DNA from: Caballeronia insecticola
Lineage (GTDB): Bacteria; Pseudomonadota; Gammaproteobacteria; Burkholderiales; Burkholderiaceae
Direction: 5' to 3'
Length of the DNA stretch: 64,000 nucleotides
Assembly: GCF_000402035.1 (NCBI RefSeq)
Contig: NC_021289.1
Span: 124,001 to 188,000 of the forward strand
Shown: positions 43,142 through 52,006 of the stretch, piece by piece
Numbering within the stretch: position 1 is the first letter of the stretch
How the letters are laid out: every line of letters begins with the position of its first letter
Notes under the pieces: model-generated
Databases searched by the model: none
What the model was told of the DNA's origin: nothing
What the model saw: only the letters and a program-made list of their open reading frames with translations
Position numbers and translations under genes: made by a program

Positions 43142-45637
43142 TCACGCGTGCGCCGCCAGCGCCAGCACGCGCTCCAATTCCGGAAGATCGACCGGTTTGA
43201 CGAGATGCGCATCGAAACCGGCGGCGCGCGTGCGCGCGCGGTCTTCGTCGGAACCCAGGCCTGTCATGGCCGCGACGATCACGCGCTTGCCGTCGTCGCG
43301 CATGCGGCGGATCACGTCGAAGCCCGTCAGGCCCGGCATCGACAGATCGAGCAACACGACCTGCGGGCGCTGCGCCTCGAATGCATCGAGCGCTTCGGCG
43401 CCGTCGTAGGCAGCGCGCGCGCGATGGCCGAGCATATCGACGAGCAGCGTCATGCTGTCGGCGGAATCGCGGTTGTCGTCGACGACGAGCACGTCGAGCT
43501 GACGGCCCGCGAGCGCGGCCGGCAACGCGTCCGCCGGCGCCCCGCTTGCCGGCGCCTCCGCGAGCGGCAGCCACAGCGAAAACGCGCTGCCCTTGCCCGC
43601 GCCGCCGCTCTTCGCCTCGACGTGTCCGCCGTGCAGCTCCGCGATCGCCCGCACGAGCGTGAGGCCGATGCCCAGGCCGCCTTCATCGGGATGCGCGCCC
43701 GGCGCGTGCTCCTGCACGAACAGATCGAATACCGTGCCGAGCGCATCGGCGGAAATGCCGCGCCCCTGATCGACGACGCGCACCATCACCGAGCCGCCGC
43801 GCGGGCCGACTTCGAGGGTGATGGTCGATGCGGGCGGGCTGAACTTCGATGCGTTGTTGAGCAGATTGTTGAGCGCCTGCACGAGCCGCGTCGAATCGCC
43901 GTTGACGTAGAGCGGCTGTCCGCTTTCCTGCAGGACGATGCGCTGCCCGCGCTGATCGATGAGCGGCTGGCTCGCCTCGACGCTCAGATGCACGACATCC
44001 GCGATATCGAGCACATCGGTCGACAGGCGGATCTTGCCCGAGCTGACGCGCCCGGCTTCGAGCAGGTCATCGACGAGATGGGTCAGGTGCGCGAGTTGCC
44101 GGTCGACGATCTGCCGGCTGCGGATGACTTCGGCATCGTCGGAGGCCTTCAGCTTGAGGATGCTCACCGCGTTGCGGATCGGCGCGAGCGGATTGCGCAG
44201 TTCGTGGCCGAGCAGCGCGAGAAACTCGTTCATGCGCCGGCTCGACGCTTCCAGTTCTTCGAGCCGCCGCCGCGCGGTCATGTCGCGCGTGATCTTGACG
44301 AAGCTGCGCTCGCCGCCGCTGTCGTTGGGCAGCGCGCTCAGGATCATGTGCGCCCAGAACTCGGAGCCGTCGCGGCGCACGTGCCAGTCTTCGTGCTCGA
44401 TGCGGCCGCGTTTGGCCGTCAGCGTCAGATCGTCGCCCGGACGGTCGCGGCCATGTTCGTCGGACGTATAGAACAGCGCGAAATGGCGGCCGATGGCTTC
44501 CGCCGCCGTGAAGCCGTAAATGGCGCGCGCGCCGTCGTTCCACGAGCGCACGTAGCCGTTCTGATCGAGCATGCAGATCGCGTAATCGCTCACCGAATCG
44601 ATCAGCAGACGCAGGCGCTCGTTCGCTTCGGTGGCAACGCGCCGGTCGGTGATGTCGTGCACGAAACAGGCGAATTGGCGCTGGCCTTCGTACCACACTT
44701 CGCTGATGGTCAGCTCGGCGGCGAACTCGCTGCCGTCGCGGCGCAGCGCGGGCAACTCGACGCGCTGATTGATCATGCGCGCCTCGCCGGTCGCGAGATA
44801 ACGCGTGAGCCCGGTGCGATGCGCGTCGCGCGAACGCTCGGGCACGATGAACGACGCCAGTTCGCGGCCCGCGACTTCCTGCGCTTTCCAGCCGAACAGG
44901 AGCGCCGCGGCCGCGTTCCATTCGACGACCATGCCTGCCTCGTCCATCGACACGAACGCGACGTGCGCGTTGTCGAGCACAGTCTGACGGCGGCGCATGG
45001 CGTCGGCGAGTTTCTTTTCGTATTCGCTGCGCAGCGCCGATTCCACGTTCAGATCCGCCGCGACGCTCGCGTTTTCCTTTAGCAGTTCGCGGTTTTCCTG
45101 CGCGATCTGCTCGCGCGCAATCGTTTCGGCAATGCACGCGCAAAACGCATCGAGAATGCTGATATCCGACGGGCCGAAGTAATCGACCTCACCGGAGATG
45201 AGCTTCAGCACCGCAACGGAGCGGCCTTCGTAGACGACCGGCGCGACGACCATCGACACTGCGCCGACCGCCTCGCACGCCGCGCGATCCACGCGATGAT
45301 CGGTTGCCGTGTTGCGGCTGATCAACGCTTGCTGGCGCGTGATGCACAGCCCGGACAGACTGCCGGCGGTGGGCAGCCGCACGCCGACATGCGCCGCCGC
45401 CGCGCCGCTCGCCGCGCGATAGACGAGTTCGGCGCCCTCGATCCACTCCACCACGGCGGACGCGACGCCCGCAACTTCGCGCAGAGTATCGGTGACTTTC
45501 TGCAAGTAGGCGGGCAATGGCAGCCGCGAATGCGCGAGGCTCGCGAAAGTCGCGAACCAGCGCTGGGAATGCGCTTGCCGCGTGTGTTCCGCGTCGAGCT
45601 TATTTTCTGGTGTGGACGCCTCGTATTGAGTCCGCAT
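43142..45637 (-). CDS. Cytoplasmic hybrid sensor histidine kinase (GAF-PAS-PAS-HisKA-REC)
   Basis: This 831-aa soluble kinase has a GAF domain (about 25-180), a helical linker, two PAS domains (VLDNAHVAFVSMDEAGMVVE, then LIDSVSDYAICMLDQNGYVR), a HisKA domain with the phosphorylated His in LALLGHELRNPLAPIRNA, an HATPase domain (LNNLLNNASKF; VDQGRGIS; GGLGIGLTLVRAIAELHGG) and a C-terminal receiver (VVDDNRDSADS; Asp in VLLDLSMPGLTG; Lys in LVKPVDL). No membrane helix is present, so it senses an internal signal. No cognate output regulator is adjacent. Confidence 0.92.
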   Translation of the reverse strand: MRTQYEASTPENKLDAEHTRQAHSQRWFATFASLAHSRLPLPAYLQKVTDTLREVAGVASAVVEWIEGAELVYRAASGAAAAHVGVRLPTAGSLSGLCITRQQALISRNTATDHRVDRAACEAVGAVSMVVAPVVYEGRSVAVLKLISGEVDYFGPSDISILDAFCACIAETIAREQIAQENRELLKENASVAADLNVESALRSEYEKKLADAMRRRQTVLDNAHVAFVSMDEAGMVVEWNAAAALLFGWKAQEVAGRELASFIVPERSRDAHRTGLTRYLATGEARMINQRVELPALRRDGSEFAAELTISEVWYEGQRQFACFVHDITDRRVATEANERLRLLIDSVSDYAICMLDQNGYVRSWNDGARAIYGFTAAEAIGRHFALFYTSDEHGRDRPGDDLTLTAKRGRIEHEDWHVRRDGSEFWAHMILSALPNDSGGERSFVKITRDMTARRRLEELEASSRRMNEFLALLGHELRNPLAPIRNAVSILKLKASDDAEVIRSRQIVDRQLAHLTHLVDDLLEAGRVSSGKIRLSTDVLDIADVVHLSVEASQPLIDQRGQRIVLQESGQPLYVNGDSTRLVQALNNLLNNASKFSPPASTITLEVGPRGGSVMVRVVDQGRGISADALGTVFDLFVQEHAPGAHPDEGGLGIGLTLVRAIAELHGGHVEAKSGGAGKGSAFSLWLPLAEAPASGAPADALPAALAGRQLDVLVVDDNRDSADSMTLLVDMLGHRARAAYDGAEALDAFEAQRPQVVLLDLSMPGLTGFDVIRRMRDDGKRVIVAAMTGLGSDEDRARTRAAGFDAHLVKPVDLPELERVLALAAHA

Positions 45638-45901
45638 AGGCCAATTTCCAGTCGATGGATCGCGGTGTTAATCGCGGCGGCATCGGTTAGGTTGAGACGG
45701 ATATTGGCGTTAATTGGAACACAAAATGAGCGCGGGACGTTCGGTATTTATGACGGCTTTCTGATTTCGCGCGGGTTCGTCGGCATAATTTTATCGGTGC
45801 AATTCGGATTGATTTACCGCGCGATTCGTGCGTGGAGATTCGCGCGCGATTAATTGCCGCATTAATCGCGCGCGAAGCCTGAACGAGCAGCGATTAAGCC
45901 G
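45638..45901. other. 264-bp A/T-leaning intergenic region with a 16-bp-arm hairpin
   Basis: No gene is seen. The left part is the promoter side of the hybrid kinase. The right part holds a perfect inverted repeat (see 45839-45876). Base composition is visibly lower in G+C than flanking genes. Confidence 0.5.
45839..45876. terminator. Perfect 16-bp inverted repeat downstream of the NmrA gene
   Basis: TTCGCGCGCGATTAAT (45839-45854), loop TGCCGC, ATTAATCGCGCGCGAA (45861-45876). It lies 25 nt past the stop of the NmrA-like gene on the minus strand. There is no U-run on that strand, so it is an atypical terminator, an RNA-stabilising hairpin or a protein site. Confidence 0.6.
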
Positions 45902-46780
45902 TTATTGCCCGGACCACTCGCGCGCCGAATCGGCGGCGAAATCGCGGTATGTCCGTGGCGGCCGTCCCAGCAAGGCCGTCAGCCGTTCGATATCACGCGG
46001 CGTGGCCACCGCGCCGTCTTCCTGATAACGCTGCATCATGAGCCGCATATCGTAGGCGAGCCATTCGGGGCCGGCGTTTTTCATGCGCGTTTCGAACGCA
46101 TCGAGATCGTCGCCGACATAACGGATTTCTCGATTCAACGCGGCACTCCAGATTGCGCCGATGCTGTCCGCGGTCAGCGCATCCGGACCGGCGAGTTCAT
46201 AGGTTTCGCGCGGCAACGGCGCATTGCTGCGTTCACGGCGCAGAAGTTCGCGCGCGGCGGCATCGCCGATATCGCGGACATCGACCATCGAAATGCCCTT
46301 CGCGCCAATCGGCATGCCGTAGACGCCGTGTTTCAAAAGCGCGTCCTTCAGCCGGATATCGTTCTGAATAAAGTACGCGGGACGCAAAATCGTCGCGGGC
46401 AAATCGCGGTGCTCGATCATGCGTTCGACTGTGTGCTTGCTGGTGAAATGGGGCACGTCGGAATAAGCGTCGCCCTTGAACACCGACAGATACACGATGC
46501 CCTTCACGCCCGCCTCGCGCGCAATGCTCATCGCCTGCAACGCCTGCGTCAGTTCGTCCGCCGCGTTCGGTGCGAGCAGGAAGAGCGTGTCGATGTCTTT
46601 CATCGCGTCGCGCAACGCGCCGATCTCGGTGAGGTCGCCCTTGACCGCCGTTACGCCCGCCGGAAAATTCGCGCGTTCCGGCGAACGCGTCAGCGCGCGC
46701 ACGCTCGCGCCGCTGCCCTGCAAATGTTCGATCACTTGCGTGCCGATGACGCCGGTGCTGCCCGTTACGAGAATAGTCAT
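45902..46780 (-). CDS. NmrA-like NAD(P)-binding SDR protein
   Basis: This 292-aa atypical short-chain dehydrogenase has the dinucleotide motif TGSTGVIGTQVIEHL at the N-terminus, VTAVKGDLTEIGALRDAM, LSVFKGDAYSDVPHF, and no canonical Tyr-x3-Lys pair. NmrA/QOR2-like proteins act as redox sensors or quinone reductases. Start 46780 (MTILVTG) is set by the Rossmann strand and GGAG upstream. It is divergent from a LysR gene 106 bp away, which probably regulates it. Confidence 0.85.
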   Translation of the reverse strand: MTILVTGSTGVIGTQVIEHLQGSGASVRALTRSPERANFPAGVTAVKGDLTEIGALRDAMKDIDTLFLLAPNAADELTQALQAMSIAREAGVKGIVYLSVFKGDAYSDVPHFTSKHTVERMIEHRDLPATILRPAYFIQNDIRLKDALLKHGVYGMPIGAKGISMVDVRDIGDAAARELLRRERSNAPLPRETYELAGPDALTADSIGAIWSAALNREIRYVGDDLDAFETRMKNAGPEWLAYDMRLMMQRYQEDGAVATPRDIERLTALLGRPPRTYRDFAADSAREWSGQ

Positions 46781-46886
46781 GTCGATCTCCTGGATGGATA
46801 CGTTAAGGACACTGTTACGATAAGCGTTCCAATTGCGAGCCGATAGACCGAAATTCGAGACGGCTCGTCTCATCGATGGAACGAAC

Positions 46887-47744
46887 ATGGATCTGACCGC
46901 ACTCGCCGATTTCAACGCCGTCGCGCTTCACGGCGGTTTCGGGCCCGCCGCGCGCCAGTCGGGCCGTCCGAAGGCGACGCTCTCACGGCGCGTCGCGGAA
47001 CTGGAGCACAGTCTGGGCGTGCGGCTGATCGAACGCGGATCGCGCACGCTGCGTCTGACCGAGGAAGGCCGCGCGCTGCACGAACGCACGCGCGGCCTGC
47101 TCGCCGAAATCGACGACGCCGGCGAAGCGATCGCCTCGCGCGCGCCCGTGCCGCGCGGACGCCTGCGCGTGAGTGCGCCGATCGTGTTCGCGCATGTCGT
47201 GCTGCCGCGCGTGGCGGCGCGTTTCGCGCGGGCGTATGCGCAGGTGGAACTGGAGATCGTCGCGGAGGATCGCGTCGCCGATCCGGTGCAGGACGGTTAC
47301 GACCTCGTGATCCGCGTCAATCCCGACGCCGATGAATTGCTCGTGGGCCGCCGCATCGCTACCGACCGGCGCGTGCTCGTCGCGCCGCGCGGCTTCACGA
47401 TGACCGATGACGCATCTTCCTTGCCTGCCGTCGTGCTGACGCGTGCGGCCGGCGAGTCGTGGCGAATCGAAACCGCCGATGGCCGCGAACGCGTGTTCAC
47501 GCCCGAGCCGGCGCTGCGCTTGTCGTCGCTGCTGATGGCGCGCGAAGCGGTGCTCGAAGGCGCGGGCGTCGCTTTGTTGCCGGGCTTGCTGGTCGAGCCG
47601 GATGTCGCGGCGGGCAAGCTCGCGATGCTCGGCCGGGAAGCGGGGCCGGCCGTCGAACTCTGGGCGCTGTACAGTTCGCGCCGCTTGCTGAGCGCGAAGG
47701 TGCGGGCGTTTCTGGACATGTTTCAGGGCGCGGATGTTCAGTAA
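46887..47744 (+). CDS. LysR-family transcriptional regulator
   Basis: This 285-aa LTTR has a winged helix (MDLTALADFNAVALHGGFGP; RPKATLSRRVAELEHSLGVR; SRTLRLTEEG) and a CrgA-like effector domain (RLRVSAPIVFAHVVLPRVAA; DGYDLVIRVNPDADELLVGR). It is divergent from the NmrA-like reductase, a common pairing for LTTRs of this branch that respond to electrophiles or quinones. Start 46887 fits the family. Its 3' end overlaps the convergent MocR gene by 7 nt. Confidence 0.9.
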   Translation: MDLTALADFNAVALHGGFGPAARQSGRPKATLSRRVAELEHSLGVRLIERGSRTLRLTEEGRALHERTRGLLAEIDDAGEAIASRAPVPRGRLRVSAPIVFAHVVLPRVAARFARAYAQVELEIVAEDRVADPVQDGYDLVIRVNPDADELLVGRRIATDRRVLVAPRGFTMTDDASSLPAVVLTRAAGESWRIETADGRERVFTPEPALRLSSLLMAREAVLEGAGVALLPGLLVEPDVAAGKLAMLGREAGPAVELWALYSSRRLLSAKVRAFLDMFQGADVQ

Positions 47745-49075
47745 GCGTGCGCCTCCACGACTTCCGCCACGCGTCGCAACGCTTGCTCGAGCGTTTCCGT
47801 ATCCACCGATCCCAGCGCCAGCCGCAACGCGTGCGGCACGTGCGCCGTGGTGCAGAACGGCCCAGCTGTCGATACCGAAATGCGCTCGCGCATGAGCGCC
47901 GCCGCGATGCGGTCCGGGCGGACTTCCTCCGGCATCGGCAGCCATAAAAAGTATGAAGCGGGATGCGTCACGCGTTTCAGACGGCCGAGCGCCTGCGCCG
48001 CGATGACCTGCCGCATCGACGCGTCCGCGCGCTTCTCGGCTTCGAGTCTGTCGACCGTGCCGTCCTCGATCCAGCCGCATGCGATTGCCGTCATCACGCC
48101 GGGCGTGTTCCATGTTGTCACTCGGATCGCGCGCTCGATCTTCGGCACCCATTCGAGCGGCGCGACGACATAACCCACGCGCAGACCCGTCGCGACGTTC
48201 TTCGAGAAACCGGACACGTACACCGTGAGTTCCGGTGCGAGTGCCGCGAGTGGCGGCGGAGCGTCATCGGCGAGAAAGGCGTAGGCGGCGTCTTCGATGA
48301 TCACGAAGCCATGCTTGCGCGCAAGCGACACCAACTGCTTGCGGCGGCTCGCCTTCATCACCCAGCCGAGCGGATTGTGCAGTGTCGGCATTGCGTAGAG
48401 CGCGCGCACGCGGCGGCGCTTGCAGAGCGTTTCGAGCGCATCGAGATCGGGGCCCGCGCCCGAAGCGGGCAGCGGCGCGAGTTCGAGCCTGTGCGCATCG
48501 GCGAGCAGTTTGAAGCCGGTATAGGTGAGGGCATCGACGGCCACGACATCGCCCGGCTTCAGCAGTGCCATGACGGTCGTGGCGAGACCGTGTTGCGCGC
48601 CGTCGACGAGCATCGTTCGTTCGGCGCTCGCGGCGAGTCCGCGTCGCGCGAGATGACGTGCGACGCACGCGCGTTCATGCGCGCGCCCGCCGTGCGGCTG
48701 ATAGCGCAGCAACGCTTCCAGATCGCCTGCCGACGACAACTGCCGCAACGCGCCGCGCAACAACTCCGTCTGCCCCGTGAGCGCGGGATAGTTGAAGTTC
48801 AGATCGACCATGTCTGCGGCGATGGCCGCCTGATCGATGCCGAGTTCGCGCGCCAGCGTCGTTTCCTTGACGAAGGTGCCGCGTCCCGTTTCGCCGCTGA
48901 CGAGGCCCATTGCGTCGAGTTCGGCATAGACGCGCGTCGCCGTGACGAGCCCGAGCCCTTCGCGTGCGGCGAGTTGACGATGCGTCGGCAGACGCGTGCC
49001 GGGCGCAAGCCGGCCCGATTGAATCTCGTCCGCGAAACGATCGACGATCTGCTTGTAGCGAGGCGGTTTAGGCAT
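47738..49075 (-). CDS. MocR-type GntR/aminotransferase regulator
   Basis: This 445-aa chimera has an N-terminal GntR winged helix (YKQIVDRFADEIQSGRLAPG; LPTHRQLAAREGLGLVTATR) fused to a fold-type I aminotransferase domain (about 95-445) with the PLP lysine in VSGFSKNVATGLRVGY and HNPLGWVM. MocR proteins use PLP or amino compounds as effectors and normally do not catalyse transamination. It is divergent from a PfpI-like gene across 97 bp, where two TGTATYC direct repeats (49090 and 49113) and an ACAAT/ATTGT pair are possible sites. Confidence 0.9.
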   Translation of the reverse strand: MPKPPRYKQIVDRFADEIQSGRLAPGTRLPTHRQLAAREGLGLVTATRVYAELDAMGLVSGETGRGTFVKETTLARELGIDQAAIAADMVDLNFNYPALTGQTELLRGALRQLSSAGDLEALLRYQPHGGRAHERACVARHLARRGLAASAERTMLVDGAQHGLATTVMALLKPGDVVAVDALTYTGFKLLADAHRLELAPLPASGAGPDLDALETLCKRRRVRALYAMPTLHNPLGWVMKASRRKQLVSLARKHGFVIIEDAAYAFLADDAPPPLAALAPELTVYVSGFSKNVATGLRVGYVVAPLEWVPKIERAIRVTTWNTPGVMTAIACGWIEDGTVDRLEAEKRADASMRQVIAAQALGRLKRVTHPASYFLWLPMPEEVRPDRIAAALMRERISVSTAGPFCTTAHVPHALRLALGSVDTETLEQALRRVAEVVEAHAY

Positions 49076-49172
49076 GCAAAGCGCACCGATGTATCCATGA
49101 CAATTTTTTGATTGTATTCGCCTTTCGCCCTAGGATGCCCACATGCGGTCTTCACGATAAAAGGAGCACACG

Positions 49173-49787
49173 ATGCACATCGCCATTCTCACGTTCGACG
49201 GCTTCAACGAACTCGATTCGTTGATCGCGCTCGGCATTCTCAATCGCATCAAAAAGCCTGACTGGAAGGTGTCGCTCGCGTGTCCGTCAACGCAAGTGCG
49301 TTCGATGAACGGCGTCGTCATCGAGGCGCAGGCCACGCTCGAAGATGCCGCGCACGCGGATGCCGTGATCGTCGGCAGCGGCACGAAGACGCGCGATGTC
49401 GTCGCCGATGCGGCGTTGATGGCGCGCCTGAAGCTCGATCCCGCGCGGCAACTGCTGGGCGCGCAATGCTCGGGCACGCTCGTGCTCGCCAAGCTCGGCT
49501 TGTTGCAGGACGTTCCCGCATGCACGGACCTGACGACCAAGCCCTGGGTCGAAGAAGCGGGCGTGCGCACGCTCGACCAGCCGTTCGTCGCGAACGGCAA
49601 CGTGGCCACGGCGGGCGGCTGTCTTGCGTCGCAGTATCTGGCCGCGTGGGTGATCGCGCGTGTGGAAGGCATCGAAGCGGCGCGCGGCGCGATGCACTAT
49701 GTGGCGCCCGTCGGCGAGAAAGAGGCGTATGTCGAACGCGCGATGCGCAATATCGAGCCTTATTTAAAGGTCGCCGCGCACGCCTGA
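49173..49787 (+). CDS. DJ-1/PfpI-family protein
   Basis: This 204-aa protein has the DJ-1/PfpI fold: Glu13 (FDGFNELDS) and the nucleophile Cys99 at the elbow (LLGAQCSGTLVLAKLGLL). The PfpI His-based triad is not evident; the group is close to GATase-1-like isonitrile-hydratase/YhbO relatives. Possible roles include glyoxalase or stress chaperone-like activity. Start 49173 has AAGGAG 6-8 nt upstream. It is divergent from the MocR gene, its likely regulator, and is closed by a terminator. Confidence 0.85.
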   Translation: MHIAILTFDGFNELDSLIALGILNRIKKPDWKVSLACPSTQVRSMNGVVIEAQATLEDAAHADAVIVGSGTKTRDVVADAALMARLKLDPARQLLGAQCSGTLVLAKLGLLQDVPACTDLTTKPWVEEAGVRTLDQPFVANGNVATAGGCLASQYLAAWVIARVEGIEAARGAMHYVAPVGEKEAYVERAMRNIEPYLKVAAHA

Positions 49788-49813
49788 CCGCGCTTGCGAT
49801 CGTGCACTGCAAA

Positions 49814-49843
49814 GCCCGTCACCATGCGCGTGACGGGCATTTT
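49814..49843 (+). terminator. Rho-independent terminator after the PfpI-like gene
   Basis: A 9-bp perfect stem GCCCGTCAC / GTGACGGGC (49814-49822 with 49830-49838) is followed by ATTTTC. It separates the PfpI gene from the sugar operon. Confidence 0.8.
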
Positions 49844-49889
49844 CATGCTGCATCCGCGCATTAAACGCTCCGGGAAAATCCCTAAAGAA

Positions 49890-49907
49890 ACATCAGACGT
49901 CTGATGT
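49890..49907. promoter_or_regulatory. 18-bp perfect palindromic operator of the sugar operon
   Basis: ACATCAGACGTCTGATGT is its own reverse complement. It lies 33 bp before the likely start of the UTRA-GntR gene and covers an in-frame ATG (49904), which argues against that codon being the start. It is probably the site for the GntR protein. Confidence 0.7.
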
Positions 49908-49939
49908 ATATTTCAGGCACTGCGATCCTAGAGACCTTC

Positions 49940-50659
49940 ATGCGCCTGAGCGTCGAACCATCGATGAGCGACAAGATCCAGGAATCGCTCCTCACGATGA
50001 TTCGCGAGCGCAAGCTCAAACCCGGCGATCAGATTCCCACTGAAATCGAGCTTTGCGAGCTGCTCGGCGTTGGCCGGTCCAGCTTGCGCGAGGCCGTGGC
50101 GCAGATGATTTCGCATGGCTTGCTGTCGCGTCAGCAGGGCAAGGGCACCTTCATCAGACAAATTTCGCTGAAGCTGCACGGCGGTCTCGATGATCTGATG
50201 TCGGTGACGGACATGATCCGCAGCGTCGGCGCGGTGCCATCGACGAGCCGCATTCAGATGGACACGGTCGCGGCGTCGGAGAGTCTTGCGGAGAAGCTCG
50301 GCATCCGGCCCGGCGATCCATGCATGAGGATCGAGCGCGTGCGCCGCGCGGACGACGCCATCGCCGCATATTGCATCGACACGATTCCGAAGCACGTGTT
50401 CGATGCAGCCGAAGGCGAGCTTGGCGAATCGCTCTTCGGCATGTTCGCGCGCACGGGGCGGCGGCTGTCGCACACGCATACGTCGATACAGCCGACCATA
50501 CTCACGCCGCGCGATCTGCCGGAACTGGGCGACGGCTTCGGCCTGTTTCTGCTGCTGGACGAAGTGGATTTCGATCAGAGCGGCGAGCCGCTTTGCTATA
50601 GCAACGACTACTACAACACGAGCATCTTCAAGTTCGATCTCGTGCGCAAGCGTCGCTAA
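49940..50659 (+). CDS. GntR-family regulator with UTRA domain (HutC type)
   Basis: This 239-aa regulator has a winged helix (DKIQESLLTMIRERKLKPGD; ELCELLGVGRSSLREAVAQM; GKGTFI) and a C-terminal UTRA effector domain (IRPGDPCMRIERVRRADDAI; VDFDQSGEPLCYSNDYYNT), which in relatives binds sugar phosphates or small metabolites. Start 49940 (MRLSVEPSMSDKI) is chosen because the upstream ATG lies inside the palindromic operator. It is the first gene of the same-strand set mtnK-mtnA-aldolase-ABC-dhaKL and the natural candidate for its substrate-responsive repressor. Confidence 0.88.
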   Translation: MRLSVEPSMSDKIQESLLTMIRERKLKPGDQIPTEIELCELLGVGRSSLREAVAQMISHGLLSRQQGKGTFIRQISLKLHGGLDDLMSVTDMIRSVGAVPSTSRIQMDTVAASESLAEKLGIRPGDPCMRIERVRRADDAIAAYCIDTIPKHVFDAAEGELGESLFGMFARTGRRLSHTHTSIQPTILTPRDLPELGDGFGLFLLLDEVDFDQSGEPLCYSNDYYNTSIFKFDLVRKRR

Positions 50660-50699
50660 CGAGGACGTTCGCGCCGGAACAACATCGGAGGAGACACCG

Positions 50700-51974
50700 A
50701 TGGAGTTTGAAGCTTTTACCGCGCAGGAACTGGCCGCCTATCTCGGCGGCGTTCCCGACGTGCGTGCGTTGCTCGGCGACCCCGACGATCTCGAAGTCGC
50801 CGAAGTGGGCGACGGCAATCTGAACTACGTGTACTTCGTGACCAATGCGAAGACGCCGGAGCGCAGTGTCGTCGTCAAGCAGGCGCCGCCGTTTCTGCGG
50901 CTCGTCGGCAAGACGTGGCCGCTTTCGTGTCAGCGCATGGAGCACGAGGTCGCGGCGTTGCGGCGTTTCGGCGCGCTGTGTCCGCAGCACGTGCCGAAGG
51001 TCTATCACGCGGACAGCAAGCGTTTTCTCATGGTGATGCAGCGGCTCGCGTCGCATCGCATCCTGCGGCAAGGCCTGATGGATGGCGCGACGTATCCACG
51101 CCTCGCCGATCATCTGTCGACCTATCTCGCGCATACGCTGTTCTACGGCTCTGATCTCTTTCTCGCGCCCGACATCAAGAAGCAGGCCGCGAGCACGGCG
51201 GTCAATGCGGAACTGTGCAAGATCACCGAAGACCTCGTGTTCACGTTTCCGTTCGAAGATCATCCGTCGAACGTGTATAGCCCTGCGTTGCCGAAGACCG
51301 CAATCGAGCGGTTGAGGACGCACGAGCCGCTGCGCATTGCGGCGGCCGACATGAAGTGGGCTTTCATGAATCACGCGGAGACCTTGCTGCACGGCGATCT
51401 GCATACCGGCTCGATCATGGTCAACGAAGACGAGACCTTCGTGATCGATCCCGAGTTCGCGTTCTATGGACCGATGGGCTTCGATATCGGCGCGGTGATC
51501 GCGAACCTGCTGCTCGCGTATTTCTCGCGCGACTGGCACGGACGCATCGATGGACGTGATCCCGCCGCCTGTCAGGAATATCAGGAATGGCTGCTCGAAC
51601 AGATGATGCGTATCTGGACCGGCTTTAGCGCGCAGTTTCTCGCGCTCTGGCGCGATCACGAAAGCCGCAGCAAGAGACGCTTCATCGGCGCGCAGGCGGA
51701 GACGCATGCGGTCGCCGCGTTTCGCGCGCATTTCATGCGTCGTTTGCTCGCCGATACGCTCGGCTTCGCGGGATGCAAGATGATCCGGCGCATCGTCGGC
51801 ATGGCGAAGGTCGCGGAGATCACGCGCATTACAGATGCCCACACACGCGCGCGCATCGAAGTGCGTTGCCTGCGTTGCGCGGAAGCGTTGCTCGTGCAGC
51901 GCGCGACGCTCGGCGATATCGAACAGGTCGCGATGCTCGCGCGCGAGATGGCCCGCGATCCCGCGAACTCGTAA
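50700..51974 (+). CDS. mtnK: S-methyl-5-thioribose kinase (or 5-deoxypentose kinase)
   Basis: This 424-aa kinase has the aminoglycoside-phosphotransferase/MtnK fold. Asp233 in LLHGDLHTGSIM, and Asp250/Glu252 in VIDPEFAFYGPMG, fall at the same residue numbers as the catalytic base and metal ligands of B. subtilis MtnK; the Gly-rich loop is EVGDGNLNYVYFV. It phosphorylates the anomeric hydroxyl of methylthioribose (ATP-dependent) to give the 1-phosphate; homologues also accept 5-deoxyribose. GGAGGAG precedes ATG 50700. Adjacent mtnA and class II aldolase indicate a DHAP-shunt route, since no mtnBCD genes are present. Confidence 0.88.
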   Translation: MEFEAFTAQELAAYLGGVPDVRALLGDPDDLEVAEVGDGNLNYVYFVTNAKTPERSVVVKQAPPFLRLVGKTWPLSCQRMEHEVAALRRFGALCPQHVPKVYHADSKRFLMVMQRLASHRILRQGLMDGATYPRLADHLSTYLAHTLFYGSDLFLAPDIKKQAASTAVNAELCKITEDLVFTFPFEDHPSNVYSPALPKTAIERLRTHEPLRIAAADMKWAFMNHAETLLHGDLHTGSIMVNEDETFVIDPEFAFYGPMGFDIGAVIANLLLAYFSRDWHGRIDGRDPAACQEYQEWLLEQMMRIWTGFSAQFLALWRDHESRSKRRFIGAQAETHAVAAFRAHFMRRLLADTLGFAGCKMIRRIVGMAKVAEITRITDAHTRARIEVRCLRCAEALLVQRATLGDIEQVAMLAREMARDPANS

Positions 51975-52006
51975 TGGCGTCGGCTTCTTTTGCACAAGGA
52001 GAATCC

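Noticed and set aside
45296..45853. Plus-strand frame extending from inside the hybrid kinase into the gap, with a hydrophobic C-terminus
   Set aside because: Most of it is antisense to the kinase; no ribosome site near the intergenic part and no recognisable domain.
49904..49939. Upstream start MYISGT for the UTRA-GntR gene
   Set aside because: The ATG lies inside the perfect palindromic operator and lacks a ribosome site.
51973..52006. MtnA start overlapping the mtnK stop (TAATG)
   Set aside because: ATG 52007 has a much better AAGGAG and matches family length, though coupling at 51973 is not excluded.
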